From Stutzerimonas azotifigens (lineage in GTDB: Bacteria; Pseudomonadota; Gammaproteobacteria; Pseudomonadales; Pseudomonadaceae), in assembly GCF_013522725.1 (NCBI RefSeq), contig NZ_JAAMRF010000003.1:434001-498000 (forward strand): a stretch of 64,000 nt of DNA, given 5' to 3'. Under the pieces are notes generated by a model. That model did not search any database. It had not been told where the DNA came from and worked only from the letters and a program-made list of their open reading frames with translations. This document shows, one piece after another, positions 17,625 to 26,725 of the stretch (its first letter is position 1; every line of letters begins with the position of its first letter). Made by a program: the position numbers and the translations under genes.

Positions 17625-18599
17625 CTAGAACAACTTCAGCGGTTCTTCGGCGAGTGCTGAGATCTGTTCACGCAGGATCAGTACCTGGTCGCCCCAGTAA
17701 CGCTCGCTGCCGAACCAGGGAAAGCTCATCGGGAACGCCGGATCGTCCCAACGGCGTGCCAGCCATGCGCTGTAATGCAACAGTCGCAGCGCCCTCAATG
17801 CTTCGATCAGCGGCAGTTCGCGTGGCGAGAAGTCGTGAAACTCCTGATACCCCTCGACCAGCTCCGCCAGTTGGCTCATGCGCTCATGGCGCTCGCCGGC
17901 GAGCATCATCCAGAGGTCCTGCACCGCGGGGCCCATCCGGCAGTCGTCCATGTCGACCAGATAGAAGGCATCGTCACGGCCGAGAATGTTGCCGGGGTGA
18001 AGATCGCCGTGTAGGCGAATCGGCGTGTAGCGGGTCCGAGCAAAAACTTCGTCGACGCGGGCTAGCAGGTCGCGTGCGACCGACTCATAGGCGGGACGCA
18101 GGCTATTGGGCACGAACCCGCCATTGAGCACGGTCGCCAGCGAGTCATGGCCGAAGTTGTTCGGCAGCAGGCTTTCGCGATGCTCGAAGGGGCGTGCGGA
18201 GCCCACCGCGTGCAATCGGCCCAGCAGTTGGCCGAGCCGATAAAGCTGATCCAGGTTGCCCGGCTCCGGCGCGCGACCTCCGCGCCGGGGAAACAGGGCG
18301 AAGCGGAACCCCGCATGCCCGAACAGTGACTGCCCATCGCGCATCAGCGGTGCGACCACCGGCACCTCACGTTCGGCCAGCTCCAGGCTGAAACGATGCT
18401 CCTCGAGGATGGCCTCATCGCTCCAGCGCCCTGGGCGATAGAACTTGGCGATCAGCGGTGTTTCGTCCTCGATGCCAACCTGATAGACGCGGTTCTCGTA
18501 GCTGTTGAGCGCGAGCACCCGCGCATCGCTGAGGTAGCCAAGGCTCTCCACCGCGTCGAGTACCAGGTCGGGCGTGAGGGTATCGAAGGGATGGGACAT
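17625..18599 (-). CDS. srkA: Stress response serine/threonine kinase SrkA (YihE)
   Basis: The 324-residue cytoplasmic protein belongs to the aminoglycoside phosphotransferase-like kinase fold. It carries NSYENRVYQVG near the nucleotide loop, RLHGDLHPGN with the catalytic Asp, and LVDMDDCRMGP as the metal-binding motif. YihE/SrkA counters stress-induced cell death in enteric bacteria. ATG 18599 has GGAG 6 nt upstream; the open frame extends six codons further without support. It lies just downstream of comF on the same strand. Confidence 0.9.
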   Translation of the reverse strand: MSHPFDTLTPDLVLDAVESLGYLSDARVLALNSYENRVYQVGIEDETPLIAKFYRPGRWSDEAILEEHRFSLELAEREVPVVAPLMRDGQSLFGHAGFRFALFPRRGGRAPEPGNLDQLYRLGQLLGRLHAVGSARPFEHRESLLPNNFGHDSLATVLNGGFVPNSLRPAYESVARDLLARVDEVFARTRYTPIRLHGDLHPGNILGRDDAFYLVDMDDCRMGPAVQDLWMMLAGERHERMSQLAELVEGYQEFHDFSPRELPLIEALRALRLLHYSAWLARRWDDPAFPMSFPWFGSERYWGDQVLILREQISALAEEPLKLF

Positions 18600-18691
18600 G
18601 GGTGTCTCCGCGGGCATGGTCGGTCAGTGTATTGCAACCAGATGTTTGCACAACCGCGGTGCATCCAGGCACTGCCGTTCGGGGTACGGCC

Positions 18692-19399
18692 TCAGTCGCC
18701 CGGTTTCGGCGTGCGGGCCAGGCAGTAGACATCCACCCGGGCGGCTCCGGCGCGCTTGAGCAGGCGCGCCAACGCTTCGGCGGTCGCACCGGTGGTCAGC
18801 ACATCGTCGATCAGCGCGAGATGCCGCCCGCGTATCGTCCCGGCCGAGGTCAGCGCGAACGCCTGGCGAAGGTTGCGCCGGCGCCTCGCCGCGTCGAGCT
18901 GCTGCTGCGAGGCGGTGTCCTGGGTGCGTATCAGCGAGTGTTCGTCGATCTTGATGTCCAGCGAGCGGCTCAGCCAGCCGGCCAGCATCTGCGCCTGATT
19001 GAAGCCTCGCTCGCGCAAGCGCTTCTGCGACAGCGGGACCGGCAGCAGCGCATCCGGTCGCGGGAGTCCCTCGGCAAAGGCATGGTTCAGGTGCATCCCC
19101 AGGCGCTGCGCCATCAAACGCCCGAGCGGCCAGCGCGACTGGTGCTTGAAGCGGCTGATCAGCGCATCGACCGGGAAGGCGAAGCGCCACGGCACCTCGA
19201 CGTGATCGAAGGCCGGTGGGCGCTTGAGGCAGGCGCCACATGCCAGCCCATGGGTCGGCAGTGGCAACGCGCAGATCGCACAACGTCCGCCAAGCCAGGG
19301 GAGATCGGCCTCGCAAGGGCTGCACAGGCTCTGGCCTGCTTCGCTCGGTTCGTCACACAGCAGGCAAAAGTGTTCATTATTTAGCCAGTTGTTCACCAT
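18692..19399 (-). CDS. comF: ComF family phosphoribosyltransferase-like protein
   Basis: The 235-residue protein has the ComF layout: an N-terminal zinc-binding region (CLLCDEP...SLCSPC, CAICALP...CGAC) and a phosphoribosyltransferase domain with [21 protein letters not shown] as the PRPP loop. ComF proteins help single-stranded DNA handling in natural transformation. ATG 19399, preceded by AGGA, is chosen; the open frame extends far upstream through the bioB start with no homology. The start codon lies inside a BirA-like operator shared with divergent bioB. Confidence 0.9.
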   Translation of the reverse strand: MVNNWLNNEHFCLLCDEPSEAGQSLCSPCEADLPWLGGRCAICALPLPTHGLACGACLKRPPAFDHVEVPWRFAFPVDALISRFKHQSRWPLGRLMAQRLGMHLNHAFAEGLPRPDALLPVPLSQKRLRERGFNQAQMLAGWLSRSLDIKIDEHSLIRTQDTASQQQLDAARRRRNLRQAFALTSAGTIRGRHLALIDDVLTTGATAEALARLLKRAGAARVDVYCLARTPKPGD

Positions 19400-19420
19400 G
19401 ATTCCATTCCTGGTTGACAG
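19389..19420 (+). promoter_or_regulatory. BirA-like biotin operator over the bioB -35 element
   Basis: TTGTTCACC (19389-19397) and GGTTGACAG (19412-19420), separated by 14 bp, each match 7 of 9 positions of the TTGTAAACC-N14/15-GGTTTACAA operator described for BirA. A perfect -35 TTGACA at 19414-19419 lies in the right half-site; the -10 (around 19436-19442) is weak. Bound BirA-biotinyl-AMP would thus block bioB transcription. The site also covers the comF start codon, so comF expression might be affected. Confidence 0.6.
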
Positions 19421-19484
19421 CCTGTCGGGGTTGGCTAACCATTTCGCATCCGTGTCTGGCACCACTCTATTACAAGGACTGCCC

Positions 19485-20540
19485 ATGAGCGCCACTTCCG
19501 CTTCCGCCCTGCGCCACGATTGGAGCCTCGATGAGGTCAAGGCGCTGTTCGAGCAGCCCTTCAACGATCTGCTATTCCATGCGCAAACCGTCCACCGGCA
19601 GCATTTCGATGCCAACCGCGTCCAGGTCTCCACGCTGCTGTCGATCAAGACCGGCGCATGCCCGGAAGACTGCAAGTACTGCCCACAGTCCGGGCACTAC
19701 AACACCGGTCTGGACAAAGAAAAGCTGATGGAAGTGGAAAAGGTGCTCCAGGCCGCGGCCGACGCCAAGGCCATCGGCTCGACCCGCTTCTGCATGGGCG
19801 CCGCCTGGAAGCACCCGTCCGCCAAGGACATGCCCTACGTGCTGAAGATGGTCGAAGGCGTGAAAGCCCTGGGCCTGGAAACCTGCATGACCCTCGGCAA
19901 GCTCGACCAGGAGCAGACCAGGGCACTGGCCGAAGCAGGGCTGGACTACTACAACCACAACCTCGACACCTCGCCGGAGTTCTACGGCAACATCATCACC
20001 ACCCGCACCTACGCCGACCGGCTGGAGACGCTGAGCTACGTGCGCGACGCGGGCATGAAGATCTGCTCCGGCGGCATCCTCGGCATGGGCGAGTCGCTGA
20101 ACGACCGCGCCGGCCTGCTGATCCAGCTGGCCAACCTGCCCGAGCATCCCGAGTCGGTGCCGATCAACATGCTGGTGAAGGTCAAGGGCACGCCGCTGGC
20201 CGACGAGCAGGATGTCGATCCCTTCGACTTCATCCGCATGCTCGCCGTGGCGCGGATCATGATGCCCAAGTCCCACGTGCGGTTGTCCGCCGGCCGTGAG
20301 CAGATGAACGAGCAGATGCAGGCGCTTGCCTTCTTCGCTGGCGCCAATTCGATCTTCTACGGCGAGAAGCTGCTGACCACCGGCAACCCTCAGGCCGACA
20401 AGGACATGCTGCTGTTCAAGCGCCTGGGCATCCAGCCCGAAGCCCGCGAAGAGCACGACGACGAGGTGCACCAGGCCGCCATCGAGCAGGCCCTGGTCGA
20501 GCAGCGCGACTCGAAGCTGTTCTACGACGCCACCGCCTGA
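19485..20540 (+). CDS. bioB: Biotin synthase
   Basis: BioB is the radical-SAM enzyme that inserts sulfur into dethiobiotin, the last step of biotin synthesis. The 351-residue product has [11 protein letters not shown] (the CxxxCxxC 4Fe-4S motif), [12 protein letters not shown], and [14 protein letters not shown] with the conserved Arg of the 2Fe-2S site. AAGGA precedes ATG 19485; the open frame continues upstream without homology. It is first in the bioBFHCD operon under the BirA-like operator. Confidence 0.97.
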   Translation: MSATSASALRHDWSLDEVKALFEQPFNDLLFHAQTVHRQHFDANRVQVSTLLSIKTGACPEDCKYCPQSGHYNTGLDKEKLMEVEKVLQAAADAKAIGSTRFCMGAAWKHPSAKDMPYVLKMVEGVKALGLETCMTLGKLDQEQTRALAEAGLDYYNHNLDTSPEFYGNIITTRTYADRLETLSYVRDAGMKICSGGILGMGESLNDRAGLLIQLANLPEHPESVPINMLVKVKGTPLADEQDVDPFDFIRMLAVARIMMPKSHVRLSAGREQMNEQMQALAFFAGANSIFYGEKLLTTGNPQADKDMLLFKRLGIQPEAREEHDDEVHQAAIEQALVEQRDSKLFYDATA

Positions 20541-20547
20541 TGCCCAC

Positions 20548-20573
20548 GGTGGATGAGCTGCGCGTCATCCACC
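20548..20573. repeat. Hairpin repeat GGTGGATGA / TCATCCACC
   Basis: Nine-base perfect arms at 20548-20556 and 20565-20573 flank an 8-nt loop, followed by CTACG. This resembles the intergenic GGTGGAT(G/A)A...T(C/T)ATCCACC palindromes common in Pseudomonas and Stutzerimonas. It lies between bioB and bioF and could stabilise the upstream message. Confidence 0.6.
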
Positions 20574-20592
20574 CTACGCCTGGAAGTTATAA

Positions 20593-20642
20593 GCCGGAAG
20601 CTTGAAGCGGTTCGGCGTGGCTTCCAGCTTCAGGCTTCCAGC
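20593..20642. repeat. Imperfect inverted repeat between bioB and bioF
   Basis: GCCGGAAGCTTGAAGC at 20593-20608 pairs with GCTTCAGGCTTCCAGC at 20627-20642 at 14 of 16 positions, with an 18-nt loop. It ends shortly before the bioF start, so the bioB-bioF junction contains two consecutive hairpins. Confidence 0.5.
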
Positions 20643-20654
20643 TAAGAGCTTCGT

Positions 20655-21836
20655 ATGACTTTTGATCTCGCGTCCCGCCTGGCCGCCCGCCATGCCGACC
20701 ACCTCTATCGCAAGCGACCACTGCTTGAGGCCCCGCAAGGGCCTGAGGTGGTCGTCGATGGCAAACCGGTGCTGGCGTTCAGTTCCAATGACTACCTGGG
20801 GCTGGCCAATCATCCCGAAGTGATCCGCGCCATGCAGCAGGGCGCAGAGCGCTGGGGCGTTGGCGGTGGCGCCTCGCACCTGGTCATCGGCCACAGCACG
20901 CCGCACCACGCACTGGAAGAAGCGCTCGCCGACTTCACCGGGCGGCCGCGGGCATTGCTGTTCTCCACCGGCTACATGGCCAACCTTGCCGCCGTCACCG
21001 CGCTGGTGGGGCAAGGCGACACCGTACTGGAAGACCGCCTCAACCACGCTTCGCTGCTCGATGCCGGCCTGCTGTCCGGCGCGCGCTTCTCGCGCTACCT
21101 GCACAACGATGCGGACAGCCTGGCCAAGCGCCTGGAGAAGGCGACCGGCGACACGCTGGTGGTGACCGATGGGGTGTTCAGCATGGACGGCGATCTGGCC
21201 GACCTGCCTGCCCTGTGCGCCGCCGCGAAAGCGCGCGACGCCTGGGTGATGGTAGACGACGCCCACGGCTTCGGCCCGCTCGGCGGCACTGGCGGCGGCA
21301 TCGTCGAACACTTCGGGCTGGGCATCGATGACGTGCCGGTGCTGGTCGGCACCCTGGGCAAGGCCTTCGGTACCGCCGGCGCGTTCGTGGCCGGCAGCGA
21401 CGAGCTGATCGAGACCCTGATCCAGTTCGCCCGCCCCTACATCTACACCACCAGCCAGCCACCGGCGGTCGCCTGCGCGTCCCTGAAAAGCCTGGAGCTG
21501 CTGCGCGGCGAAAGCTGGCGACGGGACCATCTGAACCGGCTGATCGCGCGTTTTCGCCAGGGTGCGAGCGATATCGGCCTGACCCTGATGGACAGCCCGA
21601 CGCCAATCCAGCCGATCCTGGTCGGCAGCAGCGAGCGCGCCATGCGTCTTTCGGCGTTGTTGCGCGAGCGCGGCATTCTGGTCGGCGCGATTCGTCCACC
21701 GACGGTCCCGGCCGGTAGCGCCCGGTTGCGGATTACCCTGACCGCTGCCCACAGCGAGGCCCAGGTGGAACGTCTGCTGGATATCTTGGCCGAATGCTGG
21801 AACCGACTGGCCCAGGAGCCCTTCGAGAATGCGTAA
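20655..21836 (+). CDS. bioF: 8-amino-7-oxononanoate synthase
   Basis: BioF joins pimeloyl thioester and alanine using pyridoxal phosphate. The 393-residue product shows [27 protein letters not shown], the [15 protein letters not shown] cofactor segment, and [14 protein letters not shown] with the Schiff-base Lys. Length is normal. Its stop overlaps the bioH start by 8 nt, so these two are translationally coupled. Confidence 0.97.
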   Translation: MTFDLASRLAARHADHLYRKRPLLEAPQGPEVVVDGKPVLAFSSNDYLGLANHPEVIRAMQQGAERWGVGGGASHLVIGHSTPHHALEEALADFTGRPRALLFSTGYMANLAAVTALVGQGDTVLEDRLNHASLLDAGLLSGARFSRYLHNDADSLAKRLEKATGDTLVVTDGVFSMDGDLADLPALCAAAKARDAWVMVDDAHGFGPLGGTGGGIVEHFGLGIDDVPVLVGTLGKAFGTAGAFVAGSDELIETLIQFARPYIYTTSQPPAVACASLKSLELLRGESWRRDHLNRLIARFRQGASDIGLTLMDSPTPIQPILVGSSERAMRLSALLRERGILVGAIRPPTVPAGSARLRITLTAAHSEAQVERLLDILAECWNRLAQEPFENA

Positions 21837-22554
21837 TCGACTGATTCTGCTGCCCGGCTGGGCCTTCGGCGAGGCGGCGCTGGCCCCGCTGCGTGACGCG
21901 CTGCTCGAGCGCGACTCCCACTTGCAGGTCGATATCCTGCCGCTGCCCGATCGGGCCGACCCGGCCGATTGGCTCAAGTCGCTCGATCCTCAGATCCCGG
22001 ATGGCGCCTGGCTCGCCGGCTGGTCTCTGGGCGGCATGCTGGCGGCACGCCTGGCAGCCAGCCGAGCCGAACGCTGCCGCGGGCTGATCGGCATCGCCAG
22101 CAACCTCTGCTTTCGCAGCAGCGAGCAGTGGCCCACGGCGATGCCGGCGGAGATCTTCGATACCTTCCACCAGGCCTTTGGCCTCGATCCCGAGCTGACC
22201 CTCAAGCGTTTCACCCTGCTGGTCAGCCGCGGCGCCTTCGATCCGAAAACCCTGGCCCGGCAGCTGCAGGTGTCGCAGGCGGCCATGAGCCCGGCCGCCC
22301 TGGATGCGGGCCTGCAACTGCTCGCGCACCTGGACAACCGTGACGTGCTGGGTGCCTTTGCGGGCCCGCAGCTGCACCTGTTCGCCAGTAGCGATGCGCT
22401 GGTACCGGTGGCGGCCGCCGACGCGCTGCAGGCCGAAGTGCCCGATGTCGACATCCGTGTCGTCGAGGATGCCAGTCACGGTCTGCCGCTGGAGCAGCCC
22501 GATACCGTTGCCCGGCTGATGGTTCGTTTCATGCGCGAGGGTGAAGATGGCTGA
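21829..22554 (+). CDS. bioH: Pimeloyl-ACP methyl ester esterase
   Basis: BioH removes the methyl group from pimeloyl-ACP methyl ester, closing the BioC-BioH pathway to the pimeloyl moiety. The 241-residue alpha/beta hydrolase begins [16 protein letters not shown], has the nucleophile elbow GWSLGGML with Ser, a late Asp (FASSDALVP) and the C-terminal His ([11 protein letters not shown]). It overlaps bioF at its start and bioC at its end. Confidence 0.95.
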   Translation: MRNRLILLPGWAFGEAALAPLRDALLERDSHLQVDILPLPDRADPADWLKSLDPQIPDGAWLAGWSLGGMLAARLAASRAERCRGLIGIASNLCFRSSEQWPTAMPAEIFDTFHQAFGLDPELTLKRFTLLVSRGAFDPKTLARQLQVSQAAMSPAALDAGLQLLAHLDNRDVLGAFAGPQLHLFASSDALVPVAAADALQAEVPDVDIRVVEDASHGLPLEQPDTVARLMVRFMREGEDG

Positions 22555-23365
22555 AATGATCGCGGAACGACCGCCAGTCAGCGCGCCGGGCTTGCCCGAC
22601 AAGCGCGAGGTGGCTGCGTCGTTTTCCCGGGCGGCGGCCAGCTACGACGCCGTCGCCGAGTTGCAGCGCCAGGTGGGCGAGGCCTTGCTCAAGTCCCTGC
22701 CCAAGGGCGGCATCGAACGCTGGGTCGATCTGGGCTGCGGCACCGGTTATTTCAGCCGGCAACTGGCGCAGCGTTTCCCCGCCGCCGAAGGCCTGGCGCT
22801 GGACATCGCCGAGGGCATGCTGCAGCACGCGCGCCGGCATGGCGGGGCGCAGGACTTCATCGCTGGCGACGCCGAGGCGCTGCCTCTGCGCGATGGTTCG
22901 GTCGATATACTGTTTTCCAGTCTGGCGGTGCAGTGGTGCCCGGATTTCGCCGCGGTACTCGGCGAAGCCCGGCGGGTGCTGCGTCCGGGCGGGGTGTTCG
23001 CCTTTACCAGCCTGTGCGCTGGCACGCTGCAGGAGTTGCGCGACAGCTGGGAGCAGGTCGACGGCTTCGTCCACGTCAATCGCTTCCGCCCGTTCGAGCA
23101 GTACCAGCATCTCTGCGCGGGCAGCGGCCTGCGGGCGTTGCAGCTCGAGCAGGTGCCGCAGCGGCTGTTCTTTTCGGATTTGCGCCGGTTGACTCACGAC
23201 CTCAAGGCGCTCGGTGCCCATAACCTCAACCCCGGCCGCCCGGGCGGACTGACGGGGCGGGCGCGCATGCTGGCACTGATCGAGGCCTACGAACGTCTGC
23301 GCCAGCCCCAGGGTCTGCCGGCGACCTATCAGGTCGTCCAGGGCATTTTGCAGAAGGAAGCCTGA
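22547..23365 (+). CDS. bioC: Malonyl-ACP O-methyltransferase
   Basis: BioC methylates malonyl-ACP so that fatty acid synthase can build pimeloyl-ACP. The 272-residue product has [15 protein letters not shown], the SAM motif [12 protein letters not shown] and DIAEGML, then the typical BioC C-terminus ([19 protein letters not shown]). ATG 22547, 6 nt after GAGG, is chosen; a GTG lies two codons upstream and another ATG three codons downstream. It overlaps the end of bioH by 8 nt. Confidence 0.94.
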   Translation: MAEMIAERPPVSAPGLPDKREVAASFSRAAASYDAVAELQRQVGEALLKSLPKGGIERWVDLGCGTGYFSRQLAQRFPAAEGLALDIAEGMLQHARRHGGAQDFIAGDAEALPLRDGSVDILFSSLAVQWCPDFAAVLGEARRVLRPGGVFAFTSLCAGTLQELRDSWEQVDGFVHVNRFRPFEQYQHLCAGSGLRALQLEQVPQRLFFSDLRRLTHDLKALGAHNLNPGRPGGLTGRARMLALIEAYERLRQPQGLPATYQVVQGILQKEA

Positions 23366-23367
23366 GC

Positions 23368-24054
23368 ATGGCTGCGGCGTTTTTTGTCACCGGTACCGAT
23401 ACCGAGGTGGGCAAGACCACCATCGCTGCAGGGCTGCTCCATGCCGCGCGGCTTGCTGGCCTGAGCACCGCGGCCGCCAAGCCGGTCGCGTCGGGCTGCG
23501 AGCGGAGCGGTGCAGGGCTGCGCAACGCCGATGCCCTGGCATTACTGGGCGAATGCACGTTGCCGATGAGCTATGAGCAGGTCAATCCGTACGCCTTCGA
23601 GCCGGCCATCGCACCGCATCTGGCCGCGCGGGAAGCCGGAGTCGAGCTGAGTGCTGAAGGCCTTGCCGTGCCGGTCCGACGCATGCTCGGCCTCTCGGCG
23701 GATTTCAGCCTAGTGGAAGGCGCGGGGGGCTGGCGGGTGCCGCTGTCAGGACGGCAGAACCTCTCGGACCTCGCCGTGCTGCTGGGCCTGCCGGTGATTC
23801 TGGTAGTAGGCGTGCGGCTGGGGTGCATCAACCATGCGTTGCTCACCGCCGAGGCGATCGAGCGAGACGGATTGCCCCTGGCGGGTTGGGTCGCCAACAT
23901 CGTCGATGCACAGACCTCGCGGCTCGAAGAGAATCTCGGCACGCTGGCCGACCGTCTGGATGCGCCCTGCATCGGGCTCGTCCCGCAGCTGGCGTCGGCC
24001 ACGCCATCGGCCGTCGCGGTACACCTGGATCTGGGACAGCTGCGGGCCGGCTAA
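23368..24054 (+). CDS. bioD: Dethiobiotin synthetase
   Basis: BioD closes the ureido ring of dethiobiotin using ATP and CO2. The 228-residue protein has the P-loop GTDTEVGKTT at the start, KPVASGCE with the substrate Lys, and LVEGAGGWRVPLS. It starts 2 nt after the bioC stop. With bioB, F, H and C it gives every biotin gene except bioA, which must be elsewhere. It ends the operon, convergent with the alcohol dehydrogenase gene 17 nt away. Confidence 0.96.
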   Translation: MAAAFFVTGTDTEVGKTTIAAGLLHAARLAGLSTAAAKPVASGCERSGAGLRNADALALLGECTLPMSYEQVNPYAFEPAIAPHLAAREAGVELSAEGLAVPVRRMLGLSADFSLVEGAGGWRVPLSGRQNLSDLAVLLGLPVILVVGVRLGCINHALLTAEAIERDGLPLAGWVANIVDAQTSRLEENLGTLADRLDAPCIGLVPQLASATPSAVAVHLDLGQLRAG

Positions 24055-24071
24055 GCGCCGACCCGGCCGGG

Positions 24072-25241
24072 TCAGGGTGTGAATACTGCGCGCATGCACT
24101 GTTCGGTCTTGTGCTTGAACAGGGCGTAGCCTTCGGGCGACTGCTCCAGATCCATCGGGTGGGTGAGCAGGTACGAGGGGTCCATTTCGCCGTCGAGAAT
24201 GTGCTGGAAGATCCGCTCGGCGTAGCGCTGGCCCGGTTGCTGGCCGGAGCGCAGGGTCAGCGCCTTGTTGACGATGGCCCCCATCGGGAACTTGTCCATC
24301 AGCCCGCCATAGACCCCCAGCACCGACACCGTCCCGCCCTTGCGGCAGGCGCGGATCGCCTGGCGCAACGCCGTGCCGCGTTCGGTGTGCAGGCGCAGTT
24401 GCTGCTTGACCTTGTCATAGGCCTGCTCGAGACCGGTGCCATGCGCCTCCATGCCAACCGCATCGATGCAGCGGTCCGGGCCGCGGCCGCCGGTCAGCTC
24501 CAGCAAGGCTTCGTGCACGTCGGTGGTTTCGTAGTTCAGGGGGATGGCGCCGGCCTTCTGCTCGGCCAGGGCCAGGCGATCGGGGAAGCGGTCGATGGCG
24601 ATGACCCGCTCGGCACCCATCAGGTAGGCGCTGCGAATGGTCATCTGGCCGACGCCGCCACAGCCCCAAACCGCGACGGTCTCGCCACGCTGGATGTCGG
24701 CCTGGTCGGCGCCGAAGTAGCCGGTGGGCGCGGCGTCGGAGACGAACACCGCCTGCTCGTTGGTGATGCCCTCGGGCACCTTGAACAGGTTGACTTCGGC
24801 ATAGGGCACCCGCACGTAGGTGGCGTGGCTGCCGGCATAGCCGCCGAAAGCGTGGCTGTAGCCGAAGATGCCCGAACAGGTGTAGCCATAGGCGAGCTCG
24901 GTCTGCGGGCTGTTGGGGTTCGAGTTGTCGCAGCAATTGAAGTTGCTCGCCTGGCAATGGCTGCATTCGCCGCAACCGATGATGGAGATGGCGATGACCC
25001 GGTCGCCTTTCTTGAAGCGGGTCACCGCCGAGCCGGTCTCCACCACCTCGCCCAGGAACTCGTGGCCCAGGATGTCGCCCGGATGCATCGTCGGCACATA
25101 GCCGTCGACCAGGTGCAGGTCGGAGCCGCAGACCGAGGACATGATCACCTTGAGGATGACATCCTTCGGATTGACGATTTCCGGGTCCGGTACCGTCTCG
25201 ACCTGCAACATGTTCGGACCTTGCCAAGTCAGTGCTCGCAT
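24072..25241 (-). CDS. Zinc-dependent alcohol dehydrogenase family protein (MDR)
   Basis: The 389-residue cytoplasmic enzyme has the catalytic zinc segment VCGSDLHLVDG and GHEFLGEV, a structural zinc cluster (CGECSHCQASNFNCC), and the NAD-binding WGCGGVGQM. The long form with an insert before RGTALRQAIRACRKGGTVS resembles glutathione-independent formaldehyde dehydrogenase and threonine dehydrogenase-like proteins; the substrate is not certain. ATG 25241 shares its first base with the stop of the SRPBCC gene upstream (TGATG), so both are co-translated. Confidence 0.88.
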   Translation of the reverse strand: MRALTWQGPNMLQVETVPDPEIVNPKDVILKVIMSSVCGSDLHLVDGYVPTMHPGDILGHEFLGEVVETGSAVTRFKKGDRVIAISIIGCGECSHCQASNFNCCDNSNPNSPQTELAYGYTCSGIFGYSHAFGGYAGSHATYVRVPYAEVNLFKVPEGITNEQAVFVSDAAPTGYFGADQADIQRGETVAVWGCGGVGQMTIRSAYLMGAERVIAIDRFPDRLALAEQKAGAIPLNYETTDVHEALLELTGGRGPDRCIDAVGMEAHGTGLEQAYDKVKQQLRLHTERGTALRQAIRACRKGGTVSVLGVYGGLMDKFPMGAIVNKALTLRSGQQPGQRYAERIFQHILDGEMDPSYLLTHPMDLEQSPEGYALFKHKTEQCMRAVFTP

Positions 25242-26029
25242 CAGCGGGCCTCCCCGATCGCGGTGATGCCGGTGTGCTTGTCCGCCGGCTCGCGATTCAT
25301 CTGGTTGGTGGCGATTTCTCCGGTTTCCATCAGCTGCTTGAAGCGGCGCAGGTCCTGGCTGGCCTCGAAGCCGGACAGGGTGCTGAAACCCTTGGCCAGC
25401 GCATAGCCGACCTGGCCGCCGGGCACTTCGTGGGCGATCACCGCCTGGATTTCGGTACCGCTGCCGTTGGGGGCATCGCGGAAGGTCACCCAGCCGAGGT
25501 TGCGGATCGGCGCGTCGGCCTCGGACATCCAGGCCAGGCGCTCGCCGGGCACGTCCTCGGTCACGTAGGTATCCCACTCGAGCGTCTTGTCCGTCATCGG
25601 TATCCGGGCGATCCAGTGCGCATGGTGGTCGTCGCGCGTCTCGACCCGTTCGATGAACTCCATGAAGGTCGGCATGTGGCTGAAATCGCGCCAGTAGGCG
25701 TAGACCTCTTCGCGGGGGCGGTTGACCGTGATGCTGCGCGACAGGGCCTTGGCGCTGCTCCAGCGATTCTCTTCGGCCACCTGCGTCTCATAGGGGCTCG
25801 GCGACAGCGCGCGCTTGGCGGCGCAATGGCCCGAGCCGCCACGGGCGATTGCCATGCCGCCCAGTGCGATTTTCACCAGGCCGAACAGGCCACTACTGCG
25901 CAGCCCGCGTCCGAGCAGCCAGCCGCCCACCAGGCCTGACGCCAGACGCTCGAATCCATGGACATTGGGCGCCTGAGCCATTTCCTCGTCGAGGCGGGCT
26001 GCCAGCAAAGGTGATTTCGATCGATTCAT
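25241..26029 (-). CDS. SRPBCC family (cyclase/dehydrase-like) protein with hydrophobic N-terminus
   Basis: The 262-residue protein has a glycine-rich hydrophobic stretch (about 28-62, LASGLVGGWLLGRGLRSSGLFGLVKIALGG) resembling a DUF2892-type membrane segment, then a START/SRPBCC ligand-binding domain (SRSITVNRPREEVYAYWRDFSHMPTFM). Such fusions accompany dehydrogenases in stress islands; a lipid or aromatic ligand is possible but unproven. ATG 26029 follows GGAG by 6 nt and is preferred over the ATG five codons upstream. It is coupled to the alcohol dehydrogenase by a TGATG overlap. Confidence 0.8.
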   Translation of the reverse strand: MNRSKSPLLAARLDEEMAQAPNVHGFERLASGLVGGWLLGRGLRSSGLFGLVKIALGGMAIARGGSGHCAAKRALSPSPYETQVAEENRWSSAKALSRSITVNRPREEVYAYWRDFSHMPTFMEFIERVETRDDHHAHWIARIPMTDKTLEWDTYVTEDVPGERLAWMSEADAPIRNLGWVTFRDAPNGSGTEIQAVIAHEVPGGQVGYALAKGFSTLSGFEASQDLRRFKQLMETGEIATNQMNREPADKHTGITAIGEAR

Positions 26030-26210
26030 GTCGTGCTCCGGCAATGGATACTGCTAAAGAGGACTGCTGCCGGGGTGCAGGCGTTCCTGCTCACCGATGA
26101 GTGAGCGTGCTCGTTGGCATAAGAGCCGGCGAATTGATTCCGTTATGTCTCTGGCGTCAACGGACCGACTCTGTTTCAATGATGGCCAGACGATTCCATC
26201 GGATGCCGCC

Positions 26211-26459
26211 ATGCAGATCTCCAACAGCCTGTTCTCCTATGGAGTGACCGCCATCAACGCGGGTCAGCAGCGCGTCGAGCAGGCGGCAGGTCGTATCGCC
26301 GGCGCATCGGTTCCCGACAACAGCGATGCGCCGAGCAGCGCGGAGCTCGCCTTGCAGCTCGTCGAGCTCCAGCAGGGCCGCTACGACGCCCAGATCGGGG
26401 CCCGCCTGGTGCGCAGCGCCGACGAAGTACTTGGCACGCTGATCGACACCCGCGCCTGA
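26211..26459 (+). CDS. Small orphan FlgC-like protein
   Basis: The 82-residue protein looks like the two ends of a flagellar rod/hook protein joined together: an N-terminal helix (SYGVTAINAGQQRVEQAAGRIA) and a C-terminal helix ELALQLVELQQGRYDAQIGARLVRSADEVLGTLID, which follows the flg_bbr_C pattern. It lacks the central D1 domain. No flagellar gene is nearby, so a flagellar role is not shown. A similar small protein sits at this site after bioD in Pseudomonas. A longer open frame from 26097 is not preferred. Confidence 0.65.
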   Translation: MQISNSLFSYGVTAINAGQQRVEQAAGRIAGASVPDNSDAPSSAELALQLVELQQGRYDAQIGARLVRSADEVLGTLIDTRA

Positions 26460-26583
26460 CCAAAGGCGTCAGCGCCTCTTCATTCCCCTCCCGTTCCTGC
26501 CCAGGGCGCCCGGCCATCGCGGGGCGCCTTGTCGTGCCTTGCGTATCGTGATGTCTGCCGATAAACGGAAAGGGGGTGCCCGC

Positions 26584-26612
26584 TTGACATCCCTCAGGCC
26601 TAAACGTATGTT
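26584..26612 (+). promoter_or_regulatory. Sigma70-type promoter for the first acyl-CoA dehydrogenase
   Basis: A perfect -35 TTGACA at 26584-26589 and -10 TATGTT at 26607-26612 are separated by exactly 17 bp. The start site should fall near 26619, about 107 nt before the ATG. The PsrA-like palindrome begins at the next base after the -10. Confidence 0.7.
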
Positions 26613-26628
26613 TCAAACGCCTGTTTGA
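26613..26628 (+). promoter_or_regulatory. PsrA-type operator TCAAAC-N4-GTTTGA
   Basis: The palindrome CAAAC-GCCT-GTTTG with one more base pair outside matches the (G/C)AAAC-N2-4-GTTT(G/C) box of PsrA, the TetR-family fatty-acid repressor of Pseudomonas. It overlaps the expected transcription start. Long-chain acyl ligands that release PsrA would therefore induce this acyl-CoA dehydrogenase. Established work in P. aeruginosa links PsrA to beta-oxidation genes including an orthologous dehydrogenase. Confidence 0.75.
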
Positions 26629-26725
26629 CCCCTTTCGGCCTACTGCCGACCGGTCAATATCCGAACCTGAAGCGACCGGCCAGCCGGTCATCTGATCAAA
26701 AGAACTCACCGCTGAGGTTTACGCT

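Noticed and set aside
18692..19675. Longer comF frame covering the bioB start
   Set aside because: The extra 92 residues have no ComF similarity and would overlap bioB on the other strand.
24072..25577. Longer version of the alcohol dehydrogenase frame
   Set aside because: The extra N-terminus is an out-of-frame copy of the SRPBCC gene; ATG 25241 starts the recognisable enzyme.
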